Assembly: GCA_964602515.1 (NCBI GenBank)
Contig: CAZRRJ010000001.1
Coordinates: 806,001 to 870,000, forward strand
Direction of reading: 5' to 3'
DNA length: 64,000 nt
Source: Carboxylicivirga sp964602515
GTDB lineage: Bacteria > Bacteroidota > Bacteroidia > Bacteroidales > Marinilabiliaceae
Position 1 is the first letter of the stretch. Each line of letters opens with the position of its first letter. The notes under the pieces are model-generated. The model saw only the letters and a list, made by a program, of their open reading frames with translations, searched no databases and was not told the origin of the DNA. Below, one piece after another: positions 25,915 through 34,513 of this stretch. Position numbers and translations under genes: made by a program.

Positions 25915-26222
25915 AGGAAAGTGTGCTTATAATAAATGCAGTCCGTTGAATAGTAAAACTCTATTGAACGTAAACCTTTCAATACTTACGTAAATCAGAT
26001 TAGCATTAGTTATAATTATTTACAAACACTAATCCTTTAGCTAATTATATTTTACAAGGCTAAATATAATAATAAAACAAAGCACAACAAACATAATACT
26101 ATAATTGAAGATAAATAAAGAAGTTCTTATGTAATACGTAACTTACCCTATCCAAAAACAGTAATTTCGCTACAGAATTATAATATAAAGCATTCACTTA
26201 CTATTCAATTTAAAGCATAAAA
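25915..26222. other. non-coding AT-rich stretch upstream of the effector-like gene
   Basis: No gene, RNA or recognisable repeat is seen in these 308 bases. No TAnnTTTG box was found on the minus strand ahead of the effector-like gene starting at 25914, so its promoter is not identified. The region ends at the inverted repeat of 26223-26377. Confidence 0.5.
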
Positions 26223-26377
26223 AAAGGATGTCCAAAAAGCTTAATTCTTTGCGTTCAACAACTTTTTACCCTTAAATCTCTATAAGGAAACTGTTGCAGT
26301 TCAGTACCCCTTTAGAGCCCGGGGCAACAGTGCATTTTGGCAAAGAATCTATTTCTTACTTTTTGGACACCCTCTTT
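26223..26377. repeat. 155-base nested inverted repeat (structured element or giant terminator) after menB
   Basis: The outer arms are AAAGGATGTCCAAAAAG at 26223-26239 and CTTTTTGGACACCCTCTTT at 26359-26377; CTTTTTGGACA is exactly complementary. A second exact pair lies inside: ATTCTTTGC at 26244-26252 with GCAAAGAAT at 26340-26348. A third pair, CTGTTGC at 26291 with GCAACAG at 26324, encloses CCCC and GGGG. On the minus strand the element follows the menB stop by about 18 bases and ends in a run of T, so it could terminate menFDB. The extended nested arms are also those of a small non-autonomous mobile element. Confidence 0.6.
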
Positions 26378-26394
26378 ATTTTCTTTCTCTTTTA

Positions 26395-27216
26395 TTAAGG
26401 AAACTTTGGAAACTGCTGAAAATCAGGATCACGCTTTTCTAAAAATGCTTTTCGTCCTTCTTGTGCTTCTTCCATCAGGTAGAACATCAGGGTTGCATCA
26501 CCAGCCATTTCCATAATACCGGTTTGTCCATCCAGTTCAGCATTTAAGCCCCGCTTAATCATGCGAAGTGCCATTGGGCTACGCTGCAACATTGTTTTAC
26601 ACCATTCCACAGTGGTATCTTCCAGCTCATCAAATGAAACAACAGTATTAACCAAGCCCATTTTTTCCGCTTCAGCAGCCGTATATTGCTTGCACAGGAA
26701 CCAAATCTCACGCGCTTTCTTCTGCCCCACGTGACGCGCCAGGTAAGATGATCCAAAACCACCATCAAAACTTCCTACTTTAGGTCCGCTTTGACCAAAA
26801 AGCGCATTATCTGATGCCACAGTTAAATCACAAACCACATGTAACACATGGCCTCCCCCAATAGCATAACCATTTACCATGGCAACAACAGGTTTTGGAA
26901 TTGATCGAATACGCTTATGCAAATCCAGTACATTTAAACGTGGTACACCACCTTCATCAACATATCCGCCATAGCCTTTTACATTTTGATCGCCACCCGA
27001 ACAAAATGCCTTATCTCCTTCTCCGGTCAAAACAATTACACCAATATCCTGACGCTCACGACATACATCAAAAGCATCAATAAGCTCAGTCACCGTTTTT
27101 GGCCTAAAAGCGTTATATACCTCTGGCCTGTTAATAGTTATTTTGCCAATTCCTTCAAAAAATTCAAACTTAATATCTTCATACTCCTTTACTGGAGTCC
27201 AATTACGTTGGCTCAT
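26395..27216 (-). CDS. menB: 1,4-dihydroxy-2-naphthoyl-CoA synthase
   Basis: 273 residues from the ATG at 27216, which overlaps the menD stop as ATGA; a start six codons further upstream is less likely. It belongs to the crotonase fold: FCSGGDQNVKGYGGY (oxyanion-hole region), AIGGGHVLHVVCDLTVASD, FGQSGPKVGSFDGGFG and ARHVGQKKAREIWFLC are hallmarks of MenB and distinguish it from enoyl-CoA hydratases. It closes the ring of o-succinylbenzoyl-CoA in menaquinone synthesis. It is the last gene of the menF-menD-menB operon; menH, menC and menE are not in the window. It is followed by the long inverted repeat. Confidence 0.95.
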   Translation of the reverse strand: MSQRNWTPVKEYEDIKFEFFEGIGKITINRPEVYNAFRPKTVTELIDAFDVCRERQDIGVIVLTGEGDKAFCSGGDQNVKGYGGYVDEGGVPRLNVLDLHKRIRSIPKPVVAMVNGYAIGGGHVLHVVCDLTVASDNALFGQSGPKVGSFDGGFGSSYLARHVGQKKAREIWFLCKQYTAAEAEKMGLVNTVVSFDELEDTTVEWCKTMLQRSPMALRMIKRGLNAELDGQTGIMEMAGDATLMFYLMEEAQEGRKAFLEKRDPDFQQFPKFP

Positions 27217-28904
27217 AATTCCTCTTTTAAGCATTTAAAATAAGATTTAAGAACACCTGCATTTTCTTTAGCAGGCGTTTTAACTTCTAATATTATAGGT
27301 TTATCACTATCTGCAAATAATTGTGTCAAACACTCTTCCATTGATGCCTCATTACATGCTGTTAAATATTTTAATCCATACATTTCTGCTATTGGTTTAA
27401 CATTCAACTGGTGAGCTGCTTCAAAATAGGTTTCCAATTCGTCAGAATCAGATGGCCCCTGAATAAAACGGAAAATACCTCCCCCCCCGTTATTCACAAC
27501 AATAATTCGGAGATTAGGTTTTAAATAATTATTCCACAAGCCATTACTATCATACATAAAGGATAAATCCCCAAGCACCAACAAGGTTGGTTTTTGTGTA
27601 ATATAACTTGCCCCTACAGCAGTACTTACACACCCATCAATACCACTTGTTCCCCTGTTGCAGTATGATTCGTTTGTATATAAAGCTTTAAACAACTGGG
27701 CATAACGGATAGCAGAACTATTGCCCCATTGCACCTGCCATTCTGATGGTAAGTGACTGGCAATATGTGCAAATACTTTTAAATCATTCCAGCCGCTTTT
27801 TTTAAGATACTCGTGATGGTGTTTCTCCGATCGTTCTGCCCGGTTTAACCAAGTTGTTTTATACCTGCTTTTTATTGATCCAATATGCGGCATTAATTGC
27901 TCAAAAAACTCTATTGGATCGGCCTCTATTGAGGTTGTCAGTTGTTGATAGGTATCTAAATGACGGCTTGATAAACTAATATGCCAGTGTTCCTTAGACT
28001 TATAGTTTCGTAAAAATGTTTTAAGCATTTTTGAAACAATAGCCCCATCCATTGTTATAAGCAGTGCTGGTTTAAAAAAGTGAGCTTCTTCTTCAGTTAT
28101 AGTAGAAATTAGTTTATCAATTCCGGTCAATATTTGTGCTCCCTTTACGTTAGAAATCGTTTCTGAAAGCACAACCACCTGTTCCATATCTGACAAGACA
28201 TCAAGCACAGCCTGCAAGCGGCTGTCAGGCTTTTGAAGTCCTGCTACAATCAGTACCTTATCTTTGTTTGCCCAATCCTCACTAAGTTCCAATAATTGAT
28301 CCGGCGATATGGTGTTGGCTGAATTAATTTGCTTTATTCTCCGCTGTTTTTCTTTCGGATGAACCGTTTTTCCATACAAAGGCTCTGCTAAAGGCACATT
28401 TATATGTACCGGCCCTGCTTGTTTAAATCGACAATGATAAAATGCTTCGCTCACCAAACGATTAACATACCAACTACTTGCATTTTTAGATGTTGGCAAT
28501 TGACAACTGTATTTTACAATGTTATCCAACGCACCTTGCTGGCGGATAGTTTGCCCATCTCCCTGGTCAATCCATTCCATCGGACGGTCAGCACTTATTA
28601 CTACAAGCGGAATATTCTGATAATAGGCCTCTGCAATTGCAGGTGCATAGTTTAACAAGGCCGATCCACTGGTACATACCAAAGCAACCGGGCGTCCGGT
28701 TTGCTGCGCCATACCCAGTGCAAAAAATCCCGCACTTCGTTCATCTACAATACTAAAACATTCAAATTCGGTATGTGATGCAAATGTAAGAGTTAAAGGT
28801 GCATTTCTGGATCCCGGCGAAATAACCACTTCACGCAATCCTTCAACTAAACAAATATCAATTATAGTCTTTACAACTTTTTTATCTGAAACAGCTTTAC
28901 TCAT
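27213..28904 (-). CDS. menD: 2-succinyl-5-enolpyruvyl-6-hydroxy-3-cyclohexene-1-carboxylate (SEPHCHC) synthase
   Basis: 563 residues, full MenD length. N-terminal pyrimidine-binding domain: EVVISPGSRNAPLTLTFA, with the catalytic Glu region DERSAGFFALG (about 54-64) and CTSGSALLNYAPAIAEAYYQ. The C-terminal domain carries the thiamine-diphosphate motif VLGDLSFMYDSNGLW ending in NNGGGGIF. It condenses isochorismate with 2-oxoglutarate using ThDP. It follows menF by 4 bases and overlaps menB by 4 bases, so the three form one transcript. Confidence 0.95.
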   Translation of the reverse strand: MSKAVSDKKVVKTIIDICLVEGLREVVISPGSRNAPLTLTFASHTEFECFSIVDERSAGFFALGMAQQTGRPVALVCTSGSALLNYAPAIAEAYYQNIPLVVISADRPMEWIDQGDGQTIRQQGALDNIVKYSCQLPTSKNASSWYVNRLVSEAFYHCRFKQAGPVHINVPLAEPLYGKTVHPKEKQRRIKQINSANTISPDQLLELSEDWANKDKVLIVAGLQKPDSRLQAVLDVLSDMEQVVVLSETISNVKGAQILTGIDKLISTITEEEAHFFKPALLITMDGAIVSKMLKTFLRNYKSKEHWHISLSSRHLDTYQQLTTSIEADPIEFFEQLMPHIGSIKSRYKTTWLNRAERSEKHHHEYLKKSGWNDLKVFAHIASHLPSEWQVQWGNSSAIRYAQLFKALYTNESYCNRGTSGIDGCVSTAVGASYITQKPTLLVLGDLSFMYDSNGLWNNYLKPNLRIIVVNNGGGGIFRFIQGPSDSDELETYFEAAHQLNVKPIAEMYGLKYLTACNEASMEECLTQLFADSDKPIILEVKTPAKENAGVLKSYFKCLKEEL

Positions 28905-28908
28905 AAGT

Positions 28909-29994
28909 TTATAAAAGTTTAATATTTTTCAGAACCGACAAAAGCGTCTGCGCCTTCAGTTCTGTTTCCTCCCACTCTTTCTTAACTTTGCTATCTTTTA
29001 TTACCCCACCTCCTATAAACAAAGCTGATGATTTTTCGTACACTTTCAGGCACCTGATATTTACATAAAACTCATAGCGCCCTTCACCTACAGGCCCCAA
29101 AAAACCGGAATAAAATGCCCTGTCATGTTTTTCCACATCCAAAATAAGCTGATATGATTCCTTTTTAGGCATTCCGCAAACAGCTGGCGTAGGATGTAAT
29201 TCGTATAATAAGCCCAGGTGATTCCCATTTATTAAAGCACTATCAAAACTAAAATATGTACATAAATGCTTCACCTGGCCAGCACCTATTGTTTCAGGTC
29301 CTTCTTCTTTTATAGCTGTCACCTGGTGACTCAAAAGAACCTGCTCTATATAATCCGTCACTAATGCTTGTTCCTCCAGTTCCTTATTGCTCCATTCGCT
29401 ATTACTGATATTAGGTAAGGTACCAGCCAACGAAACAGTTGACAGTTGGCTACCATCGTTCTTAAGCAATAATTCAGGCCCAGCTCCTACCCATACGCCC
29501 GACTCAGGCGTATTAACAGCATAAACAAATGCATGAGGATACTGCCCACATAATTCTTCAAATAATTCAATTACTTTAGCTCCATTCAAAGCAGGCCCTG
29601 CCATTGTTCTCGATAATATAACTTTATCAATATGCTTGTCTGCTATGGCCTTATACATCAGATCAAATTGTTGCTGATAATCATCATAACCACAATGCTT
29701 TTGATCATCTGCTTGCGTACTTGTATAAAAAGTTGATAACAGTTGCCTAAGCTCATTATTAAACTGTAAGCCCTCTGCACTTAATGTTTCATTAATAAAT
29801 ACACCTTTAACTTCAACATTATCAAATGGTTCAAATACGAATCCATTACGGGCAATAACCTGCTCATTAACACCATAGTGAAGCTTTTCACTTACACCCA
29901 TTACCAGCTTTATTTCTTTACTATGTGGCAAGCGATATAAAACCAGTGAATCGGCTTTATTGCTTTGTACCAGATGTTCTACTTCCTTTTTCAC
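28909..29994 (-). CDS. menF: isochorismate synthase
   Basis: 361 residues if translation begins at the GTG at 29994 (VKKEVEHL). The frame is open to an ATG at 30093, but the extra 33 residues are hydrophobic and foreign to the family, and a -7 box (30016-30023) lies inside that extension, so the shorter form is preferred. Chorismate-utilising signatures are present: IDKVILSRTMAG, LYELHPTPAVCGMPK, and YSGFLGPVGEGRYEFYVNIR. It isomerises chorismate to isochorismate, the first step to menaquinone, and heads the menF-menD-menB operon, divergent from ligA. Confidence 0.9.
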   Translation of the reverse strand: MKKEVEHLVQSNKADSLVLYRLPHSKEIKLVMGVSEKLHYGVNEQVIARNGFVFEPFDNVEVKGVFINETLSAEGLQFNNELRQLLSTFYTSTQADDQKHCGYDDYQQQFDLMYKAIADKHIDKVILSRTMAGPALNGAKVIELFEELCGQYPHAFVYAVNTPESGVWVGAGPELLLKNDGSQLSTVSLAGTLPNISNSEWSNKELEEQALVTDYIEQVLLSHQVTAIKEEGPETIGAGQVKHLCTYFSFDSALINGNHLGLLYELHPTPAVCGMPKKESYQLILDVEKHDRAFYSGFLGPVGEGRYEFYVNIRCLKVYEKSSALFIGGGVIKDSKVKKEWEETELKAQTLLSVLKNIKLL

Positions 29995-30015
29995 GATCCA
30001 CTTAAAATTGACCAC

Positions 30016-30023
30016 CAAAGATA
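30016..30023 (-). promoter_or_regulatory. candidate -7 promoter box of the menFDB operon
   Basis: Read on the minus strand it is TATCTTTG, an exact match to TAnnTTTG. Transcription would start near 30009, some 15 bases before the GTG proposed as the menF start and downstream of the in-frame ATG codons at 30093, 30066 and 30048. No TTG is found at the usual distance upstream. Confidence 0.45.
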
Positions 30024-30193
30024 TAATATTGCCTATTAAAACAGACATGATAAGGCGATTATTCATAGAAATAACAGCAATTTCCAGGTACAAATTCCCA
30101 GGAGTAATTTTCTCCTATCCACTCCTGTTAATTATACCCGTAATATTCCAGCACCAGAAGCATATCAAACGTGTTCAGATTAAAATATTATTG

Positions 30194-30201
30194 TACTTTT
30201 G
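30194..30201 (+). promoter_or_regulatory. candidate -7 promoter box of ligA
   Basis: TACTTTTG matches TAnnTTTG and would start a transcript near 30208, about 25 bases before the ligA ATG at 30233. No clear TTG lies 17-23 bases upstream (GTTC at 30172). Confidence 0.45.
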
Positions 30202-30232
30202 TTTGTTAACCCTTGTATAAAAATATCAACCA

Positions 30233-32236
30233 ATGCAGGATTTTAAAGAAGAGATAGAACTATTACGCAGCGAACTGCACCAACATAACCACAACTATTA
30301 CGTTCTTAACGAACCAATTATATCCGATTTTGAATTTGATCAAAAGATGAACCGTTTGATTGAATTAGAAAAGATGCATCCTGAATTAAATGATTCTAAT
30401 AGTCCTACTCAGCGGGTTGGCAGTGATTTAAACAAAGATTTTGAGCAGGTAAAGCACATATACCCCATGTTATCGCTTGGCAATACATACAGTGCTGAAG
30501 AGATAGCAGATTTTTATTCAAGAGTAAGTAAACAGTTAATGGAGGCTCCGTTTGAAATAGCATGTGAACTTAAATACGATGGTACTGCCATTGGCCTTAG
30601 TTATGAAAACGGGGAATTGGTGCGGGCTGTAACACGCGGCGATGGTACACAGGGCGATGATGTTACTGCCAATGTTAAAACAATACGCAGCATTCCTTTA
30701 AAGCTTAATGGCAATTATACTGAAGCCTTTGAAATCAGGGGTGAAATATTTTTACCGCATAAAGGTTTTAACGATCTTAATAATACACGAATAGCAAATG
30801 GTGAAACGCCTTTTGCCAATCCACGAAATGCAGCTTCAGGCTCATTAAAAATGCAAAATAGCGGACAGGTTGCCAAACGCCCCTTAGATTGTTACCTGTA
30901 TTATATGTTAGGAGAAAACCTTCCCAGCAATCTTCACTCCGAAAACCTTGCTATAGCAAGAGAGTGGGGCTTTAAAATTCCGCCACATATAAAGGTATGT
31001 AAAAGCATCGATGAAGTCCTAGATTTTATCAATTTCTGGGATACTGAACGCCACAACCTGCCATTTGACATTGACGGTATAGTATTAAAAGTAAACAGCC
31101 TGGAACAACAACGAAGCCTTGGCTTTACCTCTAAATCGCCACGTTGGGCTATATCATATAAATTTAAAGCCGAACAAGGTTACACAAAACTTAAATCGGT
31201 TACATTCCAGGTTGGACGAACCGGTGCAATAACGCCTGTTGCCAACCTGGAACCGGTGCGGTTGGCAGGCACAACAGTTCAAAGAGCTTCACTACATAAT
31301 GCGGATATTATTTCATCGCTTGATTTACATGAAAACGATATGGTTTATGTAGAAAAAGGAGGTGAAATTATTCCTAAAATCGTGGGTATTGATGAGTCTG
31401 TCAGAGACCATACTGCAAAAAAAATAGAATTTATTGAAGCATGCCCGGAATGCAACACAGCTCTTATTCGTATTGAAGGTGAAGCTGCACACTATTGTCC
31501 TAATACCGCAACTTGTGCGCCACAGGTTAAAGGGCGAATAGAGCATTTTATAGCCCGTAAAGGCATGAACATTGACGGCTTAGGCTCTGAAACTATTGAT
31601 TTACTCTATTCAAATGGTTTTATCAAGGATGTAGCGGACTTGTATCACCTTCATCCAATGCAATTAAGCAACTTGGAACGTATGGGAGAAAAATCCGCTA
31701 AAAATATTCTACTTGGCCTAGAAGCATCTAAAGAGGTTCCGTTTGCAAGGGTATTATTTGCACTTGGCATACGCTATGTTGGTGAAACAGTAGCTAAAAA
31801 ACTGGCTTCTGCTTTTAAAAATATTGAAGCTTTAATAGCCGCAACACAAGAGCAATTAATAAATGTGGATGAAATTGGTGACCGTATTGCAAAAAGTGTT
31901 ATTGAGTATTTTGGCCAAGAACAAAACCAGGCTTTAATTGAAAGACTGAAAACTATTGGACTTCAATTTACACTTTCTGAAGAGGAAAAAGCCAGTCACT
32001 CTACAATTCTTGAAGGTCTTTCTTTTGTTGTTAGCGGAAGCTTCACCAGTTTCTCTCGCGATGAGCTAAAAAGTTTAATTGAGAAAAATGGCGGTAAAAA
32101 CCTTAGTAGTGTATCTTCAAAAACCAATTACCTGGTAGCCGGCGATAAGATTGGCCCAAGTAAGCTAGCAAAAGCCGAAAAGCTAAATGTTGCCATTATT
32201 TCTGAAGATGATTTTAAACAAATGATTGAAAAATAA
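30233..32236 (+). CDS. ligA: NAD-dependent DNA ligase
   Basis: 667 residues, full LigA length. Domain order: Ia domain (HNYYVLNEPIISDFEFDQ), adenylation domain with the nucleotidyl Lys114 in CELKYDGTAIGL, ANPRNAASGSLK, an OB fold, the four-Cys zinc finger (CPECN followed by CPNTATC, around residues 405-430), helix-hairpin-helix repeats (GLGSETIDLL, GEKSAKNILLGL, ALGIRYVGETVAKKL) and a C-terminal BRCT domain (LSFVVSGSFTSFSRDELKS). It seals nicks during replication and repair. It is transcribed away from menF and followed by a hairpin and a DUF6913 gene. Confidence 0.97.
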   Translation: MQDFKEEIELLRSELHQHNHNYYVLNEPIISDFEFDQKMNRLIELEKMHPELNDSNSPTQRVGSDLNKDFEQVKHIYPMLSLGNTYSAEEIADFYSRVSKQLMEAPFEIACELKYDGTAIGLSYENGELVRAVTRGDGTQGDDVTANVKTIRSIPLKLNGNYTEAFEIRGEIFLPHKGFNDLNNTRIANGETPFANPRNAASGSLKMQNSGQVAKRPLDCYLYYMLGENLPSNLHSENLAIAREWGFKIPPHIKVCKSIDEVLDFINFWDTERHNLPFDIDGIVLKVNSLEQQRSLGFTSKSPRWAISYKFKAEQGYTKLKSVTFQVGRTGAITPVANLEPVRLAGTTVQRASLHNADIISSLDLHENDMVYVEKGGEIIPKIVGIDESVRDHTAKKIEFIEACPECNTALIRIEGEAAHYCPNTATCAPQVKGRIEHFIARKGMNIDGLGSETIDLLYSNGFIKDVADLYHLHPMQLSNLERMGEKSAKNILLGLEASKEVPFARVLFALGIRYVGETVAKKLASAFKNIEALIAATQEQLINVDEIGDRIAKSVIEYFGQEQNQALIERLKTIGLQFTLSEEEKASHSTILEGLSFVVSGSFTSFSRDELKSLIEKNGGKNLSSVSSKTNYLVAGDKIGPSKLAKAEKLNVAIISEDDFKQMIEK

Positions 32237-32241
32237 CAGTA

Positions 32242-32264
32242 AAGCTAACAATAGTTGTTAGCTT
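32242..32264 (+). terminator. perfect 10-base stem-loop after ligA
   Basis: AAGCTAACAA and TTGTTAGCTT pair exactly around a 3-base loop, five bases past the ligA stop. There is no following T run, so it may be a weak terminator or an RNA-end stabiliser. Confidence 0.5.
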
Positions 32265-32294
32265 ATTAAAAACAGATCTTGCAAAACAATAAGA

Positions 32295-32843
32295 ATGACC
32301 AACTTCATTACCAATATTAGAGAAAAAATAGCACTATTTAAGCAAGAGAAGCAGTTAAGGAAAGTGCCCCGTAAGAAAGGTATTTACAATTTATCCACAG
32401 CACAAACTGCGGGTATTTTATACGATGCAACCATTGAAGCCAATCATCTTATAGTAAGGAATTTTATAAAAGAATTAAGAAGTCACGATATAAAAATACA
32501 AGCCTTAGGTTATATTGATAAAAAAAAGCGTGAGGACAATTACATTGGCGACAGTACTTATACCTTTACATGTAAAACTGATTTCAACTTTTTCTATTCT
32601 ATAAAAAAAGAGGCTATAAATGAATTTATTAATACACCTTTTAACCTTCTCATTATTTTAACTAATAAGCCATCTTTTACAATTGATTATTTAGGCAGAT
32701 TCTCTAAAGCTGAATTTAAAGTTGGTAAATCCGGTTTAGATAATGAGCTCTATGATTTAATGATTGAATTAAAAGAAAATGATGATATTGATGAACTCAA
32801 AAAACAAATTCTTCACTATCTTAATATACTCAACAACAATTAA
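32295..32843 (+). CDS. DUF6913-type conserved protein of Bacteroidota, function unknown
   Basis: 182 residues, no signal peptide or membrane helix. The start has a basic helix (IALFKQEKQLRK); then comes AGILYDATIEANHLIVRNFIKELRSHDIKIQALG-like sequence typical of this small family in Bacteroidota, followed by an alternating strand-helix body that includes TDFNFFYSIKK and NLLIILTNKPSFTIDYL. The family name is from memory and function is unknown. It lies between ligA and dapA, 9 bases before the dapA start, so it is probably cotranscribed with dapA. Confidence 0.7.
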   Translation: MTNFITNIREKIALFKQEKQLRKVPRKKGIYNLSTAQTAGILYDATIEANHLIVRNFIKELRSHDIKIQALGYIDKKKREDNYIGDSTYTFTCKTDFNFFYSIKKEAINEFINTPFNLLIILTNKPSFTIDYLGRFSKAEFKVGKSGLDNELYDLMIELKENDDIDELKKQILHYLNILNNN

Positions 32844-32852
32844 TACACTTCT

Positions 32853-33737
32853 ATGATTTCTCCAGATCAACTTAGCGGAACCGGTGTTGCACTAGTCACA
32901 CCCTTTAATAATGAAAAGGACATTGATCATAAAGCACTTTCAAAGCTTGTTAATTTTGTTATTGATGAAGGTGTTAACTTTTTGGTAGCCCTGGGTACCA
33001 CTGCTGAAACAGCTACCCTTAGCGATAAAGAGAAGCTGGAAATTATAAAAACGATTAAAAATACCAACGCCGGCCGCCTCCCGCTGGTTCTTGGAATGGG
33101 TGGAAATAATACACATCAATTGGTTGATACCATCAATAAAACTGATTTTGACGGTATAGATGCCATTTTATCTGTTACCCCGTATTACAACAAACCTACC
33201 CAAGAAGGTTTGTACCAACATTTTAAAGAAATTGCTAAAGTTAGTCCCGTACCTGTAATATTATATAATGTACCTTCACGTACTGGTGTTAACCTCAAAG
33301 CTGAAACAACTTTACAACTTGCCGTTGATTTTGACAATATCATAGCAATTAAAGAAGCCTCAGGCGATTTTATCCAAATAATGGATATCATCAAGCACAA
33401 ACCAGAACAGTTTATTGTGCTATCGGGCGACGATGCTACAACCTTCCCCTTTTTATCACTTGGTGGAAATGGCGTAATATCTGTTATTGCTAATGCTTTG
33501 CCCAATGAATTCAGTAATATGGTTAAAACAACACTACAGGGAGACTATTCAGAAGGCCGCCTGCTTCACTATCGCTTTACCGATATATTGAAAGATATTT
33601 TTATTGAAGGCAATCCTGCCGGAATAAAAGCCTTATTGGAAATACGGGAAATAGCACACAACCAATTGCGTCTTCCTCTTGTTAAAGTTGGAAATAAAAC
33701 TTACAGTCGTTTAAAAAATCAACTTATTACGCTATAA
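32853..33737 (+). CDS. dapA: 4-hydroxy-tetrahydrodipicolinate synthase
   Basis: 294 residues, standard length. TIM-barrel aldolase with GTTAETATL (Thr49-Thr50 of the proton relay), Tyr138 in ILYNVPSRTGVNL and the Schiff-base Lys167 in AIKEASGD; LSGDDATTFPFLSLGG gives the C-terminal motif. It condenses pyruvate with aspartate semialdehyde, the committed step to diaminopimelate and lysine. It sits behind ligA and a DUF6913 gene on the plus strand. Confidence 0.96.
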   Translation: MISPDQLSGTGVALVTPFNNEKDIDHKALSKLVNFVIDEGVNFLVALGTTAETATLSDKEKLEIIKTIKNTNAGRLPLVLGMGGNNTHQLVDTINKTDFDGIDAILSVTPYYNKPTQEGLYQHFKEIAKVSPVPVILYNVPSRTGVNLKAETTLQLAVDFDNIIAIKEASGDFIQIMDIIKHKPEQFIVLSGDDATTFPFLSLGGNGVISVIANALPNEFSNMVKTTLQGDYSEGRLLHYRFTDILKDIFIEGNPAGIKALLEIREIAHNQLRLPLVKVGNKTYSRLKNQLITL

Positions 33738-33816
33738 GTTGTTTTTGGAATGTTTTTTGAAAACACTTTGAGCGGATTTTAAAAGAATTTTATCCATAAC
33801 TATAAACTTATTACTT

Positions 33817-34410
33817 ATGAAACAGAACCTATTATTCGTTCTTACATTAGGGCTTGGCTTAAGCTTATTATCAGGATGTGCCACGCACAAAGTTGAACGC
33901 GTTGACACAAAAGAAACCATTGATTTAAGCGGTCGTTGGAATGATACTGACTCACGACTTGTTGCCGAGGAAATGGTAAATCAAGTGCTTGGCGGCGCTT
34001 GGATCAACAACCACCAGAACGAAAAAGAAGGTCAGAAACCTGTCGTTGTAGTTGGCCTTATTTATAACAAATCACATGAGCATATTAGTGCCGAAACATT
34101 TATTAAAGATGTAGAGCGTGCCTTTATCAATAGTGGTCGTGTACGCCTGGTTCAGGCTGGTGACAAGCGCGAGGAACTGCGCAAAGAAAGAGCTGCCCAG
34201 CAAGAATTTGCAAGTATGGAAACAGCCAAAAGCTGGGGTAAAGAGCTTGGAGCTGACTTTATGATGAATGGCGATATTAACTCAATTGTTGATACCCACA
34301 AAAAAGAACGTGTTAACTTCTATAAGGTTAACCTGGAGCTTTCTAATCTTGAAACCAACGAAATAGTATGGATTGGCGATAAAGAGATTAAAAAATACAT
34401 TAAAAATTAA
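33817..34410 (+). CDS. LpoB-like outer-membrane lipoprotein (penicillin-binding protein activator family)
   Basis: 197 residues. Lipoprotein signal with lipobox LLSGC (Cys at 21). The mature domain follows the LpoB pattern: TIDLSGRWNDTDSRLVAEEMVNQ near the start, PVVVVGLIYNKSHEHI, FIKDVERAFINSGRVRLV, GADFMMNGDINSI and a terminal NLETNEIVWIGDKEIKK. In Enterobacteria LpoB reaches through the peptidoglycan to activate PBP1B; in Bacteroidota homologues are paired with a COG3014 lipoprotein, as here (next gene, 103 bases on), and a PBP link is not shown. A wobble-rich hairpin separates the two genes. Confidence 0.85.
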   Translation: MKQNLLFVLTLGLGLSLLSGCATHKVERVDTKETIDLSGRWNDTDSRLVAEEMVNQVLGGAWINNHQNEKEGQKPVVVVGLIYNKSHEHISAETFIKDVERAFINSGRVRLVQAGDKREELRKERAAQQEFASMETAKSWGKELGADFMMNGDINSIVDTHKKERVNFYKVNLELSNLETNEIVWIGDKEIKKYIKN

Positions 34411-34428
34411 CGTTTTGGAAATATATAG

Positions 34429-34467
34429 TGCTTAGTATGTAAGCTCCTGTTGCTTACGCATTAAGCA
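34429..34467 (+). terminator. imperfect 16-base hairpin between the two lipoprotein genes
   Basis: TGCTTAGTATGTAAGC and GCTTACGCATTAAGCA pair at 13 of 16 positions (more as RNA with G-U pairs) around a 7-base loop. It lacks a T run; it overlaps the upstream part of the next gene's promoter and may attenuate read-through. Confidence 0.4.
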
Positions 34468-34478
34468 TTGTATATTTG
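34450..34478 (+). promoter_or_regulatory. promoter of the COG3014-like lipoprotein gene
   Basis: TTG at 34450-34452, an 18-base spacer and TATATTTG at 34471-34478 fit the Bacteroidota consensus (TTG, 17-23 bases, TAnnTTTG) on both elements. A start near 34485 gives a leader of about 29 bases to the ATG at 34514. Confidence 0.6.
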
Positions 34479-34513
34479 TATTAATTACTCTAAAACCAGC
34501 TGTTTCCATTACT

